Source: Adiantum capillus-veneris | Lineage: Eukaryota; Streptophyta; Polypodiopsida; Polypodiales; Pteridaceae | Direction of reading: 5' to 3' | Assembly: GCA_014529385.2 (NCBI GenBank) | Contig: CM043945.1 | Coordinates: forward strand, 152,683,741 to 152,747,740 | DNA length: 64,000 nt | Part shown: in pieces, positions 50,311 through 62,923 of the stretch | How positions within the stretch are numbered: position 1 is the stretch's first letter | Layout of the letters: every line of letters begins with the position of its first letter | Made by a program: the position numbers and the translations under genes | Notes under the pieces: model-generated | What the model was told of the DNA's origin: nothing | Seen by the model: the letters and a program-made list of their open reading frames with translations, nothing else | Databases searched by the model: none

Positions 50311-51217
50311 TGTTAGCAACAAGCTAACTCGGATATCATTTTTGGAGCTCTCATTGTAAAAATACTTATTATTTTTTATAAATCGGGAATATTACAACTC
50401 CTATTTTTCGGGTAAACCTTGTAATTGATGAGCCGGAGCTACCAGCTTCCAAATTGTATCAACCTGTCATTACCTATCTTTAGTTAGAGCTCCCAAACTA
50501 TTAGTTTTGACCACCAAAAACCTTGGCTAAGGTATAAAAGCCAATTTTTATAAGTTATTATTAAGTTTTTGCATAATGAAATACAAAGTGTAAGCTAATG
50601 GCGCTCACTTCTCTCATTCTCGTGCTTCCTACTCCCTCCCCGGTTGTCACATTGCAGTCACGTTTGTTGCATTGCAACCACAAGTAAGAGCTCTACGCAT
50701 TGACGTAAACACATCACAGTATTTCGTAGCTTTTGGCGTCCTCAATCCGCGGCCTAATTTCATCATAAGTAGGAATTTACACTTCAAAATCAAAAACTAA
50801 GCATAGGCGGGGTATTGGGGCATCATTGTTAAGCATTTAGGTGCATTCTGGGTCGAAAACAACTAGGTCAAAAATCCACTGCTGTTAATAATCGCGATTT
50901 TGGCACTTGAACTAAAGTGGGTTTGAGACCATAAGCATGCGTGCTTAGGTCTTATAAACATGTCCTAGAATTTTTGTTACGTTTGATGCTATAACATATG
51001 TGATTTTTTTGTTGGTGAGCGATTGGCTTTTGGTGATTCCAATCACTTAGCTTGAGTACTTTGATGTGAGTTGTTTGTTGTTTTCCAAGAGATTGACAAC
51101 CTCTTGTAGCCTCTATGCACTAGTCGAGTCAACTTTGTCCCATGGATTGACAATTATATTCGTGGTTCTCTCAATGTCTGCAATAAGATAGGAGTGAGGT
51201 TAGACACCCGTCCCACA
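50311..51217 (+). mobile_element. Element A, 3' LTR
   Basis: 907 bp, TGTTAGCAAC to CCCGTCCCACA, preceded by a purine tract and followed by CCCTT, then element C gag. It is the plus-orientation partner of 7911-8902. Confidence 0.88.
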
Positions 51218-53366
51218 CCCTTTTCTCCTTCTTCTTCACCTTCCTCCTCTTCCGATGAAAGCTACAATTATTCTCCTAGAGAATACAAGAGGGGAGGACA
51301 TTGCAAATCTTACCCTGCATGGCGAAGGTCCCAAAAGCTCAAGAAGTTCAAAGAGGGAGGAAAAAGTATCTCTTTTCTCACCTATGATGACACCTTTGGT
51401 GCTACCGACATTAAAGTATTGGCCTTCATCCATGCTGCCTTTGGAGACGAGGGCTTCACGGAGTCCTCTAAGCTACTACATGTAGCTATGCACTCCAGAC
51501 ATCTGATCATCAATGGTGGTCTATTCTTCGTGGCAACGGTGAGGCCCCAAAGACATGGAAAACTCTATGAGTTTCCATCATGAAGCAATTCCTTGCAAGC
51601 GATGCAAAGGACAAAGTGCTTACCAGATAGCGGAGTTTGAAGCTTCTCTCCCATGAGTCTATCCACAAATGTGTAGACAAGTTTTGGGATTTACATCTCA
51701 AGGCTATTGTATTTCAAAAGATAGACTTCGCCGAGCAAAATCAACAATTTTGTGCGGGATTACCTGAAGAGATGGCCGAGTATGTCAACTCTCAACGGCC
51801 TGGATCTATCACTGAAGTAATCCACCACACCATGGTTTCTTTGCGCATCAATTTCCAACAAGGGGCTAAAGGAATGCCAAGCCCATGGAAAGCAAAGACA
51901 AAAGTGATACAAAGGGGAAAACCAATGTCCAAAACTCTTCCCAAGGCAATTCCGGCAACAACAACAATCGATCCAAGGAGAAGGGAGTTTAAAAAGGTAA
52001 AAATAAACTCTCTCTTGAAGAGCTTGAAGCTTTTCGCAAGGACCACAAATGTTTTAAGTGTGGGGAGCAAGGACATGGCTATCGTTCTTGCCCCAAGAGA
52101 AATGCCTGCAATGAGACTCCTAGAGCTTCCATTATTGAAGCTTTATAAAAGGATGCTCATTGCAAAGGATCACCTCTCTCCTATGCTTGGGGAAAGGTAA
52201 GGGAGCGTGATGCCTTCATCTTGTTTGACCCTGGCTCTACTCACAATTCATATCAATGGAGTAGGCCACTAAGTTGGGCATTCAAGCTTTTGCGATGGGA
52301 AATACTGTAACTGCCGATGCAACTTTCAAGGGATAGCAAGCCTCCGTTACTCTCTTGATTGGGAAGTTGAGGCTTCATATCCAAAGCTACGTCGACAAAG
52401 AACACTTTTTCATACCTCCATTCAACATGAGGATGTTTTCCTAGGGGCACCATGGTTCAACCACATGGCTACCAACATGAAGTTCCCTGAAAGGAGAATC
52501 TACTTCACCTACAGGAAAAAGAGAATGTATATAGATGCTAGTGAGTCTAGTCGTACTATATCACTTGTAAATTCTCCTGCTTTTGACAAATCAATGAAAA
52601 GCTCTTTTTTGGCGTACATGATTTTTGTCAAAGAGTCCCTAAAGGGTCCTAATGTTTCATCAAATGTAAATGGTAGGAATCAAGAAGAGTTAGACTTGTC
52701 TAATTTTCTAAAAGGATTCCAAGATGTGTTCATCGATGATATCCCTATGGAGTTACCTCAAAAACTAGGGGATGATGACCATGGAATTGAGCTCCTAACA
52801 GGAAGCTTACCACCTAACAAGCCTCCTTATCGAGTTTCCCAAGCTCAACAAGAGGAGATCATGAGGCAAGTACAAGAATTGGTAGACAAAGGTATGGTGA
52901 GGCGTAGCTCCTCTCCCTTTTGTTCTCCAGTCCTTTTAATGCAAAAGAAAGATGGTACATACGCATGTGTGAATATCGAGCATAAACCATATCACTATCA
53001 AAAACAGATTTTATGTACCCCAGGTAGAAGATCTCATGAAAAGCTACAAGGCTCTACCTACTTCAGTAGGATTGATCTTAAAAGTGGCTATCATCAAAAA
53101 AGGATAGTGAATGAAGATATCCTAAAGATCGTGTTTTGTACAATTTTTGGTCTTTATGAATATCTAGTCATGCCTTTTGGCTTGACTAATGCACCAGCCA
53201 CATTCAATCGTTTAATGGGGAAAACCTTTAGACGCTACCGCAAATTCACTGGAGTGTTCTTTGATGATAGCATCATCTACTCCAAGTCCTTGGAGGAACA
53301 CAAGCAACATCTCTAGGTGATTTTTCAAGCATTGAGGGAGAACAATCATTGAGGGAGAACAAGCCA
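51218..53366 (+). pseudogene. Element C gag (C-terminal part), protease and RT
   Basis: The capsid region runs from 51218 (AAFGDEGFTESSKL, then after a break IHKCVDKFWDLHL). An intact CCHC zinc knuckle is at 52050-52092 (C-F-K-C-G-E-Q-G-H). The protease active site reads F-D-P-G-S-T-H at about 52224. RT has [33 protein letters not shown] and catalytic F-F-D-D (53258-53269). Frame breaks occur near 51590, 52145-52270 and 53315. Coding stops abruptly after the RT palm (QALREN) where a C-family LTR fragment begins, so RNase H and integrase are deleted. Confidence 0.85.
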
Positions 53367-53899
53367 TCTTCTCCATCTTCATCACTATGCTATTATGTAT
53401 GCTAAGTAAGAAGAGTGATGATAAGTGAGGAACTATTTCTTTCTCCTATGAATGTTTCTTCTTCCTCCTCCCTGGTCTCTCCACCTTTGAAGGTGTTTTG
53501 AGGCCTTGGGACTGAGGTTGGGGAACGTTAATGCTTTCTACAAAGTATATGTTACGCTCGTGATGCATGAAGCTTTCCATCTTCATTGCATCAACCTAGG
53601 TCACAAGGAACACAAAGATTGTATTGTAGAAAGTCTCTCTTGATGGGAGAACCTATAATACAAAAGCCTATTGGAGGGGGGACCGGCTCCACATAAATCC
53701 GGTCCTCAAGGGTTGTCAAGTTCTCTAAACTCTCTCTCTTGCAAAAGTATTGTTCATGCCAAGTTAATTAAGTATTATGGTTATGTTGCTACCACCAATT
53801 AAGTTCACCCTCTATGTTCTCAAAGTAGTCTCACAAAAATGCTCACTCCAATTCTCTTAATTCCGTTATTCTCAAAGTTCATAGGACATTTCCATTACA
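53367..53899 (+). repeat. Truncated LTR of family C
   Basis: Aligns with the last ~530 bp of the C LTR and ends CATTTCCATTACA. It probably represents the element C 3' LTR, joined to RT by an internal deletion. Flanking bases ACCAC do not match the bases beside the 5' LTR. Confidence 0.82.
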
Positions 53900-54570
53900 A
53901 CCACTAGCAGACTCGCCATGAGGTGCGATAGAAATTCCCAATGCTTGCCCAAAAGTGGCGTGGCACGTGACTTCCAAGAATGGCCTTTTGTAAGCAAGTT
54001 CGGGCGATGGTGATGTCTGAGACCACAAGGGTGAGAACGACCCCTAGCATCAAGAACATTATAGGCCCAGACTTCTTGATTTATTTGGCCATGGTCCTGT
54101 AAGGTAGCTCACCTCCCGCCAGCTTGCCCATCCTTATCAGCTGCCAAATCACCACAATGAGTAGCGTTGCCACTGTCTATACCAGCCAACCTCCACCTGC
54201 TTCCGATAGCCCTGCTCCCTCCATGACAACGCAATCGACTGTGACATTGGTAGGAATGGGAATAAGCATGTGTTTGAGGGCTCATGTATCTCCTTACTGA
54301 GAGAGAGAGGCTTTTGAGACTGCAGTGAATCGCCTTTGTGAATCAAAAGCAGAGAAAGGTGCCTTCAACCTGTCTCTCGTCGGTCCCTTGTTGTTGATCT
54401 TTTTTGTGAAGGCGGATCTCCAATTGGTAGAGAATCGGAGAAGGAAGAGGTTTTCGTTAAATATTGGCCTACTTGCCCTCGTGGCAAAGCAAGCCTTCCC
54501 GGTTGCCGGTCGAAAGCGACAGGCTGAAAGACTTTGACCAAAAAGTCAACACACGGTCTGCACGCGGTGT

Positions 54571-54621
54571 GGTTGAACCTGCGACGTCTAGAGCTGATGC
54601 GCTGCACGTACCACTACGCTA
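54571..54621 (-). repeat. tRNA-like segment (SINE head candidate)
   Basis: On the minus strand TAGCGTAGTGG (A box) at 54621-54611 and AGGTTCAACC (B box) at 54580-54571 are spaced as in a tRNA. It is followed downstream by about 120 bp of SINE-body-like sequence; no clear poly(A) tail. Confidence 0.55.
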
Positions 54622-55011
54622 CATGCGTGCACTTGTGGGGAAAGGTAGGCCTGCCCATGTTATGCTGAGAACAACTAGTGCCCCCCCCCCCAAAAAGCAC
54701 CGTGACCGGCTGTGGTAGTCACCTCCACCGGCACGTATACTAGCAGGCCGATATTTAACCATAGCCGAAGGAAGAGGAGTTTCCAGGATATTGAGAAGGG
54801 ACCAACCAAGTCCTTGCTAGAGAACAAAGAGGAGTTCAAATCAACACGTCAATATCTACGTTCAAACGCCTCGTCAACACTCTCGGTACCCCAAAAGATA
54901 CGCAGCTTGGAGTTGTGTGGTGGGTCAGGCGCTTTGCTGCAATTAGCCGCCATGCAGTGGAGCATCAATTTTTGGGAGGCCGTTGGGTGGTAAATGAAAG
55001 CACGCATAGGT

Positions 55012-55157
<146 letters not shown>

Positions 55158-56598
55158 TCTGAGGTGCAAAGGGGTGGGTACGTAGCTATTGGAGGACTCA
55201 AGTGGTCGACATACGGGTGGGTGTTGAGGACGAGGTGGAGATACATGCAAATTGCAGAGAAAGAGTGGCCGACGGCTACAGTGAAAGATAGAGAAAGAAA
55301 GAGTGTGTGATTTGGGTGGCATTTGTGGGATGAGGCATAAGGCACTCAAAAAGGTAAAGCCGCCAGGGTTGGTGGGTGAAAGTCAAGAGGGAGGGACTCT
55401 AGGCATGTGTGGTTGATAAACGAGTGTCGAAATATGTTGCCTAGGCAACGTCAAACTCACGAGTGGCCTGCCATGTGCACGGTCGTTTGAGGTTGGTTTC
55501 CACCTTGTTGCATGGAGCTACCATTCTGAGGTCGTTGATGTGAGGCCGTGAGTTGGTAGCCAAATTGCATGGCTGAGGTCGGGGGGTTAGGGGGTTGTAT
55601 GAAGTGAGGGAGAGTATTTTATAAGCTTTGTGGGCGTCGCTATTGTGGGTTGCGTAGATTATGAGTGCACAGCCGAAAGAAGCATCTCATACACAAGGTG
55701 CAGTTCAAGTGGGCACCACTAAACTACTAGAGGGGGAGATAGAGTTGTGTGTGTGTGTATGGCTGCCAGTTGATGAGAGAGAGAGAGAAAATGCCTTGTT
55801 GGTTGTGAGCAACTCAGGTATCGTAAGCGATAGATGAGGTTGGGTGGTGGGCATGATGTGCATGCAAGTGGAAGAGGGTGGTTGTTGGTGGTTGTTGGCT
55901 AGTTGGCTGTCGGTTGGTGGCTGATGCCCTACGTGCAAACCCTCACAGCCACCCTGCGTGCTCTTCACGACCTGCAGGCACTGGCTTCTATGCTTGTAGC
56001 AATGACGATAGTGAGCGCACCCTCTTTGTCTTGGCTTCTAGAGAGCGGCATAAACACCAGGACCTTCATCTTGGCTTGTATAGGGTCGTATAGAGCTATG
56101 CTTCTTTTCTATAAGTTTCTTCTCTAAGGCAGCCACTTGCCACACCATCTCAGCGACCTTTATTTCTAATTCCCTTATATATATACTACGAGTCTAACAT
56201 ATAAGGCACATATCATATTTCTCTCCCAGTGTATGTCAGTAGTTAATACATAATAAGACCGCTATAAGAATTTGACAAAGATATCAGGAGGGTTATCTAG
56301 CAAAGTGGTATGCATTAGCAAGAAGCACAATCATGTGTGTAATAATTATAAAAAGAAAATTAAAGTTTCATGATAAAAATAGTGTAGTTTTCTTCCTGTT
56401 ACGCATGAATTCTATTATCAATTTGTTGAACTTAGAGTCACGACCATCAGACTCTTCACTATACGAGTATTTACCCCTACAGAAATTGTGTTCATCAAGA
56501 AGTATTAAAACAATAAAATTAGATGAAGCAAAATAAAATTGCGTATTTGCACTTAGCTTTTGATTATTGAAATCTTCAATTGTTTGAGCGTAGCCCGC

Positions 56599-56610
56599 GC
56601 TCTGATATCA
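56599..56610 (-). other. Element H primer binding site (Met-type)
   Basis: TGATATCAGAGC on the minus strand, one mismatch to TGGTATCAGAGC, one base from the LTR end. Confidence 0.8.
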
Positions 56611-56611
56611 C

Positions 56612-57032
56612 TGCTACAAACGGATGTGTGACGTCCCTGCAAAATACCTCAAATAGCATGATAAAAACGATAAAACATTGCAATTATGCATGCCTCACAA
56701 TTTGCATGAATTATACGAGCACATAATCGAGAGCAATCGTAGACTGAAAGACATAGAGAGCAAGACATAGCACACAGGCACGTGCCAGTGAACCTCCTAA
56801 AGCGGAGTGCTACACCAACACCGCAAGAAAGAAGGAAGGAGAGAAGAGAAGAAAGACACAAGCACTGGGTGCAATCTCCCCCCATGCAAGAGTAAGTATT
56901 TCCCTCTTGCACGTATTTATTTATAGATTATTCAATGCTAGAAAATGAATACACATTGGCCGGCCGACATAAATGGCCATAGCTCGTAATGAGCACTTGA
57001 GTAATAAATGTACATATCCCTTATTCATAACA
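56612..57032 (-). mobile_element. Element H 5' LTR
   Basis: 421 bp on the minus strand, TGTTATGAATAAGGG to CGTTTGTAGCA. It is preceded on its own strand by CCTAA, the same five bases that follow the plus-strand copy at 19580. Confidence 0.87.
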
Positions 57033-58702
57033 TTAGGAGTGAAAGTAGAGAAATTGTGAGGGGTGTGTGTCCGTGCCTAAAATTGGTTGGTCAATGTATA
57101 TTGAAAGAGTCTTTAGACTCGACATACACATACACACACCCCAAACCCCAAAATTGGAAACAAAACATTGCTGCTTACTTTTAAAGCACAATATCTTGGT
57201 GAGTATGTGGTGAGAGCCTTTGAACCCACACACAAGTCGATGAGCCTCAATTATAATTCACACGGGCTTGTGTGTGGGTCCAAAGAGCCTTTGAACCCAC
57301 ACACAGGCCAACATGAGCCTCAATTATAATTCACACGGGCATGGGGAGATGGGATGAAGGGCCCGTAACCCTTTAGGGCCTTGGCATCAATCAAGCGTTG
57401 TAGATTTTATCACGAAAGTAATCACGAGTACTTGAAATTACTTTTCGGATCGATGAAAGTTTTCACCTTGCGACATGTTCACACTCCAAAAATCAACATA
57501 CATTCACATTTCATAAAGACATGTGCGGATGACATGGTTAGCGCACATGCCTCTCAATGCTAAGGTTGTGGGTTCAATCCTCAGAGATAGGAGGGGGCAA
57601 GGGGCGCGAAGTAATCTTGGGTACTCGAGATTACTTTGAGTGGGATCTACAGTGCTCATTCATCCATAAATAGATCCCATATGAGGGCATGCCCATGGGA
57701 GATATAGTGCAGGGCTAGTGACCCCCTCATTTGGAAATAGAACATGTCGCTTGCCTTTATCATGGCCCCAATGTGATCAGACTCCGGAGTGATAGAGTGC
57801 GCACATAGAGTGGGGTCGGCAAGAAAACGGTGAGGGCAAGAACGGTGGTCGACCGATGAGCTATTGCACACGTGCACTACATTTGGCAATTTGCTACTCT
57901 GCACTATTAATATGGAGCGTGCCAACCAATAAAAGTGATTCCCACATCCACACTGATGCAGAACGGCTACAAATAGCTTTGCAAAAGGACTATTGTTCCG
58001 ATAGGAGGGGTGGATGAGGTGATTGAAAATTGAGGTAGGTCTTTTGCACTTTTCCACCAAATGTAGACCCCATGTGCACATCATATGAGTAGCTCCATCC
58101 TTATAGAGCTATTGCCTCCTCTAGGTGTGAAAGTAAGAGGGGTTGAATTAGTTCGAACATTTGAGAGCAAAGAGTCTAAGTGAGTTTCGGTGAAAGGGAA
58201 GTCACTTTTCTGACTTTTACCCTTTCGCCTACTAAGCGACTCTTGGAGGATTGGCGACCACACTGACCTTTTCTAAGGTTTCCTATGTATCAAGCCCACA
58301 ACTTCGGCTAACTAGTTCAAACGTTCTCAACTAAAGAGTGTTTGAGTGTGTTTCAACGAAAGGGAAGTCACTTTTGTGACGTTTAGAGCGCCTTTGCGTA
58401 GGGTTGCCAAAAAGGCCTTCGAGCAGGCCTTTGCTGGGAACCACTATTCCCATAGTATGCTCACTTGCAAGCAACCATTGTTTTGTTGGGTGGTTGAACC
58501 GTCGGGTTCCTCTTTTCATGGGCCTATGGGAAGGCGCTCTTATACATACTCAGCGACCCGTTCTGTGGTTTCCTAAATTCCTCATCAATAATTCCTCATA
58601 CCTGGAGGCTGGCAGCTGTGTGTGGGTGTGGCGTGTGGAAGAGGTCAAAATGTACTAATACGAAATCAGTTGGCCGACCTTGACTTGACGTGCAGGCAGC
58701 TC
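57033..58702. other. Non-coding stretch with local repeats and a SINE-like head
   Basis: A 72-bp-offset direct repeat lies at about 57213-57340 with a strong inverted pair around 57268-57309. A tRNA-like segment is at 57529-57580. A degenerate duplication around GAAAGGGAAGTCACTTTT(C/G)TGAC occurs near 58193 and 58359. No credible gene. Confidence 0.6.
57529..57580 (+). repeat. tRNA-like segment (SINE head candidate)
   Basis: GGTTCAATCC (57571-57580) matches the B box and GATGACATGGTTAGCGC (57529-57545) resembles a D-arm/A-box region. It is too degenerate for a functional tRNA. Confidence 0.5.
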
Positions 58703-59005
58703 TCAATCACCTCCCACCTCTTCATCACCATTGTTTCTGCTTAGCACTTGGAAGCACCGATAATTAGGGATTCCGCACACAGGAAATCGCCGCCCTTGAG
58801 CACGATCTGTGCGTTTCATGCAGCCGCCTATCTCCTTCAGTTGTGACAGCAGCTCCTCATGGATTTTCATTGGCGTGTTTAAGCCAAGACGATTCTCTGC
58901 GCACGCCTGCTGCAGCAGCGAGGAGCTTGTGGACCGCATCACCTTGATCTCTCTTTCATTCAATCGCTTCGCCAAAACTGCAGTGTTGAAAAGCAGGACA
59001 TCCAA
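58703..59005 (-). CDS. Hypothetical ORF, 100 codons
   Basis: A minus-strand frame with a balanced composition: a leucine-rich N-terminal half with charged residues (VLAKRLNEREIKVM, HEELLSQLKEI) and a C-terminal half with three Cys. It stands out from the low-complexity frames around it, but I recognise no domain. It could be an exon of a host gene or of a transposon. The antisense frame on the plus strand looks less protein-like. Confidence 0.3.
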   Translation of the reverse strand: MDVLLFNTAVLAKRLNEREIKVMRSTSSSLLQQACAENRLGLNTPMKIHEELLSQLKEIGGCMKRTDRAQGRRFPVCGIPNYRCFQVLSRNNGDEEVGGD

Positions 59006-59505
59006 TCATGTAAGCCACCCTGATGAATTTTCCCTTTGATGCTTCATGTGTGCAGCATGTAAGTTTGCGTCCGCGTTGCACATATGAGACATGGGTGGCT
59101 GCGTCTGATTCTGAGTATCTATTTCTTTCTCCCGAAAGGAGAAAAGGCCTATTTGGTAGATATAGACTCATTTGTATACCCTGTGTTGGATGCAATTAAT
59201 TGTGTTTTATGACCTTGAAAGCATGGGTATTGTGTATGTTATGTGTGCATTTCAACATATTTTGCACTCTTTTGTGGCATATGCATCTTCATTTTATATG
59301 TGCGTTGTTATTTGATCGCATATGTGCTAGTTATGTGTCTGTATGTACCGAAGATTTGCGCGTGTATGCATGTGATATGTATGCTTTACACCACACCTTC
59401 ACACGCTACGGATTGCTTTCAACACACATCAACACTAGAGAATGCCATTTTTGCTTTGGAATTACTAATCCTTTTCTCTTTGGTTGTCCATGTGGTCTTT
59501 TTCAG

Positions 59506-60315
59506 GTAGTTATCTTCTCAGTTTGGGACAGGAGCACCAAATTGGATTTGGGTGAGCCCTTCAAGCAAAAGATAAGGCCTTTGAAAAGGTTTTACAACAA
59601 CGTGCATGGTTCACTTTCGAGACATTCCAAAAAGGCTACATGTCCTGCCGCTCTTCCTCTTTTACTTGTGGATGATTATAAAAGGGCCTTGTCTGCCGTA
59701 TGTCATGTAGGACAAGTGTCTTGGTATGAGATTTCATGCTGTGATTGCAAAGAAATGGCAACACCAGCACCGACGTCGTCGTTGTCGTCGTCGTGCATAT
59801 CAACAAGTTTGTTGGCACCTCCACTAGTACAGGAGGATGTGGAAAGATCGTCCCAACCATTACCAATTTCTGCATCTATGGAATCAGTACATGCGAATAC
59901 ATTCTATAATTGTAGGGAGGATATGTCATCATCACCGCCATCAATGGCCTCATCACCATCAAGCTCGCCATCCCATTCATTGGCAGCAGCAGTAATTGTT
60001 CATTTGTCGCGTGGTGACGTAGTGCATTTGAGGTGTATAACAAGTGGCCGCCACGCCCATCTTCAGGATGCGCTCCCATATTCTTGCTTGGCCATCCTCA
60101 AGGCTTACTTTCCACAGACAGAAGGGCTTCTTTCGTACACGTTCTTTAGGTCTCTAGATGGTTCAAGAATGGCAGGGCTAGGAGTCTGGCAAGGTATGGA
60201 TGCAGCATCGGCCTTCTTGGATGCACCAGGTGGTGCTTGTGAGGAGAGGTTTTGGAGGAGCATGGGGGCAAAAGCCAGGTATGAGATATGTGAAGTGGCA
60301 GCCTTGGTAGCCTAG
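59506..60315 (+). CDS. Candidate host-gene terminal exon, dimeric alpha/beta barrel-like
   Basis: An open frame of 270 codons from the splice acceptor TTTTTCAG at 59505 to a TAG at 60313. An alternative acceptor (TTCTCAG) lies at 59521. The frame is open further back to 59200, but that part is Cys/Phe/Leu-rich, T-rich DNA that looks like intron. Residues 1-85 are basic and charged. The middle is Ser/Pro-rich with GTCGTC and ATCACC repeats. The last ~100 residues (VVHLRCITSG...GLGVWQGMDAASAFL...GAKARYEICEV) have the alternating pattern of a stand-alone ferredoxin-like or ABM-type barrel: a DGSRMAGLGVW strand, a helix, and a final YEICEV strand. Upstream exons were not identified. Confidence 0.5.
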   Translation, partial: VVIFSVWDRSTKLDLGEPFKQKIRPLKRFYNNVHGSLSRHSKKATCPAALPLLLVDDYKRALSAVCHVGQVSWYEISCCDCKEMATPAPTSSLSSSCISTSLLAPPLVQEDVERSSQPLPISASMESVHANTFYNCREDMSSSPPSMASSPSSSPSHSLAAAVIVHLSRGDVVHLRCITSGRHAHLQDALPYSCLAILKAYFPQTEGLLSYTFFRSLDGSRMAGLGVWQGMDAASAFLDAPGGACEERFWRSMGAKARYEICEVAALVA

Positions 60316-62900
60316 TTTGCAACTTTCCTGTATATAGGCCATGGAGATTTACATAGGCTAACATTAGTGGTTTATGGCTGTTGATAATGGTAATAGTGTT
60401 TTATGGTCGTGTATATGCGTCTCCCTTTTTGATTGAAGTCGACAAAATATTTGATCGAAGCTTACAATATTTGTGCTTGATATCAATCTTATGGAGTTTG
60501 AAAGTGTGGACTATGAAATTGCACCAAGTAGCGAAAAAAAAAAATCGTTGTTTGGCCAGTAATGTCCTTTTGTGGCAATTTGGTTGCTATCAGAGATCCT
60601 CTTCATTTGAGCAATTCTAGGAGGTCAAGTTGATCCTAGTAGATGGCATGAATCCCAGGATGGGTTGCAAAATAATTGGCCACGTGTCTGATTTGTGTTT
60701 GCTTCAATAACTGCAAGACATAGATGTTGCTACGATTAGTGCTTGTAGCTGAGACTCCAAAGAAAAATTCAACTTTGCACATGCTTCCATGCAGGCTTCA
60801 GAGGCTTCTACAGAATGTGGAGATTAAATCTTTGATTGAGATGGCAAACCTTACTCAATTTTCCAATGGTCTGATGCTTCACCAAGGATGGCAAGTGGCT
60901 CAATGGATCAATGAAAGAACATGCCTTCAATTCATTAATCACACATATGTTTCTTGATTAACCACACATATTGAAAAGGTCTATAATGCTAGTAATTAGA
61001 TGAACTAGAGGTCTAATTAAATAATCAAGGATTAGAGAGTGCTAACCCTTATGGATTTGATACCACTTGTAGGATTGGGATGGATAAGTGAGAGTAGCAC
61101 TCTTGGTTGTTACCACCTTGTCTATGGTAGTGATGTGTGAACATACTTAAAACTTGCTCTAATACCAATTGTTGGAGTTATGATTGCAAAAATGCACACA
61201 CAACTTTGAGATGGAGGAGGTAAAGATTCATAATAAAGAATGTATGACTAAGTGTGCGAATACAAGATAAGATAACCATATAGTGATGGACTCACATGCA
61301 AAGCATGGAAAAAAACCTTCTAATGAGAAAAAAAGCATATCAACATTTAGCAGTTATCTCGTTGATGTCGTAGGCACCTTCTCTCACTTGTTTTTATTTT
61401 GGTGACCTTTGGCGAGCGTCATGAGATTGATATGTACTTAGGATAGCTCATTGAGCTTGTTGTGCTTAAGATTTGATTCGGGTTTGTTTTGGTCTCCATT
61501 TCCACTATTATAGGGATGGCACAAGCAATTTCACCCTTGTGTAGAATTTTTTCCACTATAGATTTTTGCATAAGAAGTCTTCAATAGTATAGTGTGGTTT
61601 GTGCCATTAAACCTTAAGCTGCTTCTTAAGACCATTTTCCTTTTCATGACTTCCCAAAGTCATTCTTTCCGGTAGAGATGGGCGTTTTTGTATTCAATTG
61701 TGGGTTGCACTTCCCAAGAACGTAGGCTGTAAGATGGACTGAGAGTAATGGTCATACCAAAGCAACCAATAGGACCAAGATTAGAGAAGGCCTAGAATTG
61801 ATTTCCAAGTGACTCCAACTTGGCAATCAAAGGAGCAAAACACTACTCTCCCCTCGTTAGTAGGGACACTAATTTATGTAAAGGACTGGAGGGATGGCCT
61901 CATCAAACCACCACAAAGGAAAGAGGATAAAGAGAATACTTCTCTCAAGATAGTATGGACTGACACTCGCTCAGATAATTTTGTCAAACCTCATGCACAC
62001 TCAACTTCGACTAGCTTCCCTCTTCACCGCTACAACTTCCGCTATACTTGGATGTATTAAAGGAAGCAAAGGGATCAATAAAATCAAAGAAAAAAGGCGA
62101 GAAAAATCAATGAAAATCTCGAGAGTTTTGGTAATAAAACGAAGGGCTAGCTTCACTTCTTTTCAAACACCCTTCCATATGATGGTAGAGACTCCATAGG
62201 CGCTCCCATATATACACACAGCTTGATCAAAACCCATTAAGTCAAGCCCGATTTACAAACCTAGAAAGTTCAAAAAAATATATAAAAATTAATGGAAAAC
62301 TTGGAGGAAAGCTTGCCCTTTTGCATAGGTATAAACAAGATATTGCAGCGCATAGTCTACCCTCGACTAGCTACACCACAAGGAGTTGCACACAACAAAG
62401 CTACCATATCTCAAACCAAGATGAAGATGAGTCAAAAATGTAATGTACTCAACAATTTTCAATAAAAACTATTTCATTTACTCTGCAAAAGTGTTGAAGA
62501 TTCACATTTTGTTAAGTCATAAAGCGTTCCAATGGAATGATCGAATTGAAAATCGGACTGTGGAACTATTAATTATGGCTCTTATTCACTTGAAAACTAT
62601 ATGTTGATATGAAAAAGTTAAGCCTCAAGATTATATCTAAAGATAAGAGTTAGTAATTTTATGAAAGAGAGAAATTTTAGTAAAGGAATAGTATTTTTTT
62701 AAAAGAAGAAGTAGAATGAGTATTTTTAGAGAAGAAAGAGAAGTAAGTCAAATTTAGAGCTTCTTTTCTTGAAAGTCAAAATTCTCCTAAAATTAAAGAC
62801 TCAAAATCACACATTAGAATTCGTATCCACATTATTAAAAAAGAAAATACAGCTTCAAACGCGCGCGAACTTACTTCTCTGCTTTTTGTTATTCTTAGCT
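60316..62900. other. Non-coding stretch with PBS-like sites
   Basis: No credible coding. The first few hundred bases may be the 3' UTR of the exon above. Two sequences resembling Met primer sites on the minus strand occur at 61054-61065 and 61156-61167, each followed on the plus strand by TGT(A/T)GG, as at an LTR end. Confidence 0.45.
61156..61170 (-). other. Primer-binding-site-like sequence next to a possible LTR end
   Basis: On the minus strand TGGTATTAGAGC follows AACTCCAACA after two bases, the layout of an LTR end and Met primer site. The corresponding LTR start is not identified. Confidence 0.45.
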
Positions 62901-62923
62901 TGTGATTTTGACTCTTGAGAACA

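Noticed and set aside
59200-59505. N-terminal 100 residues of the 371-codon ORF as a membrane protein
   Set aside because: T-rich, Cys/Phe-rich sequence ending in a strong polypyrimidine tract and AG fits intron read-through better than a genuine signal or transmembrane region.
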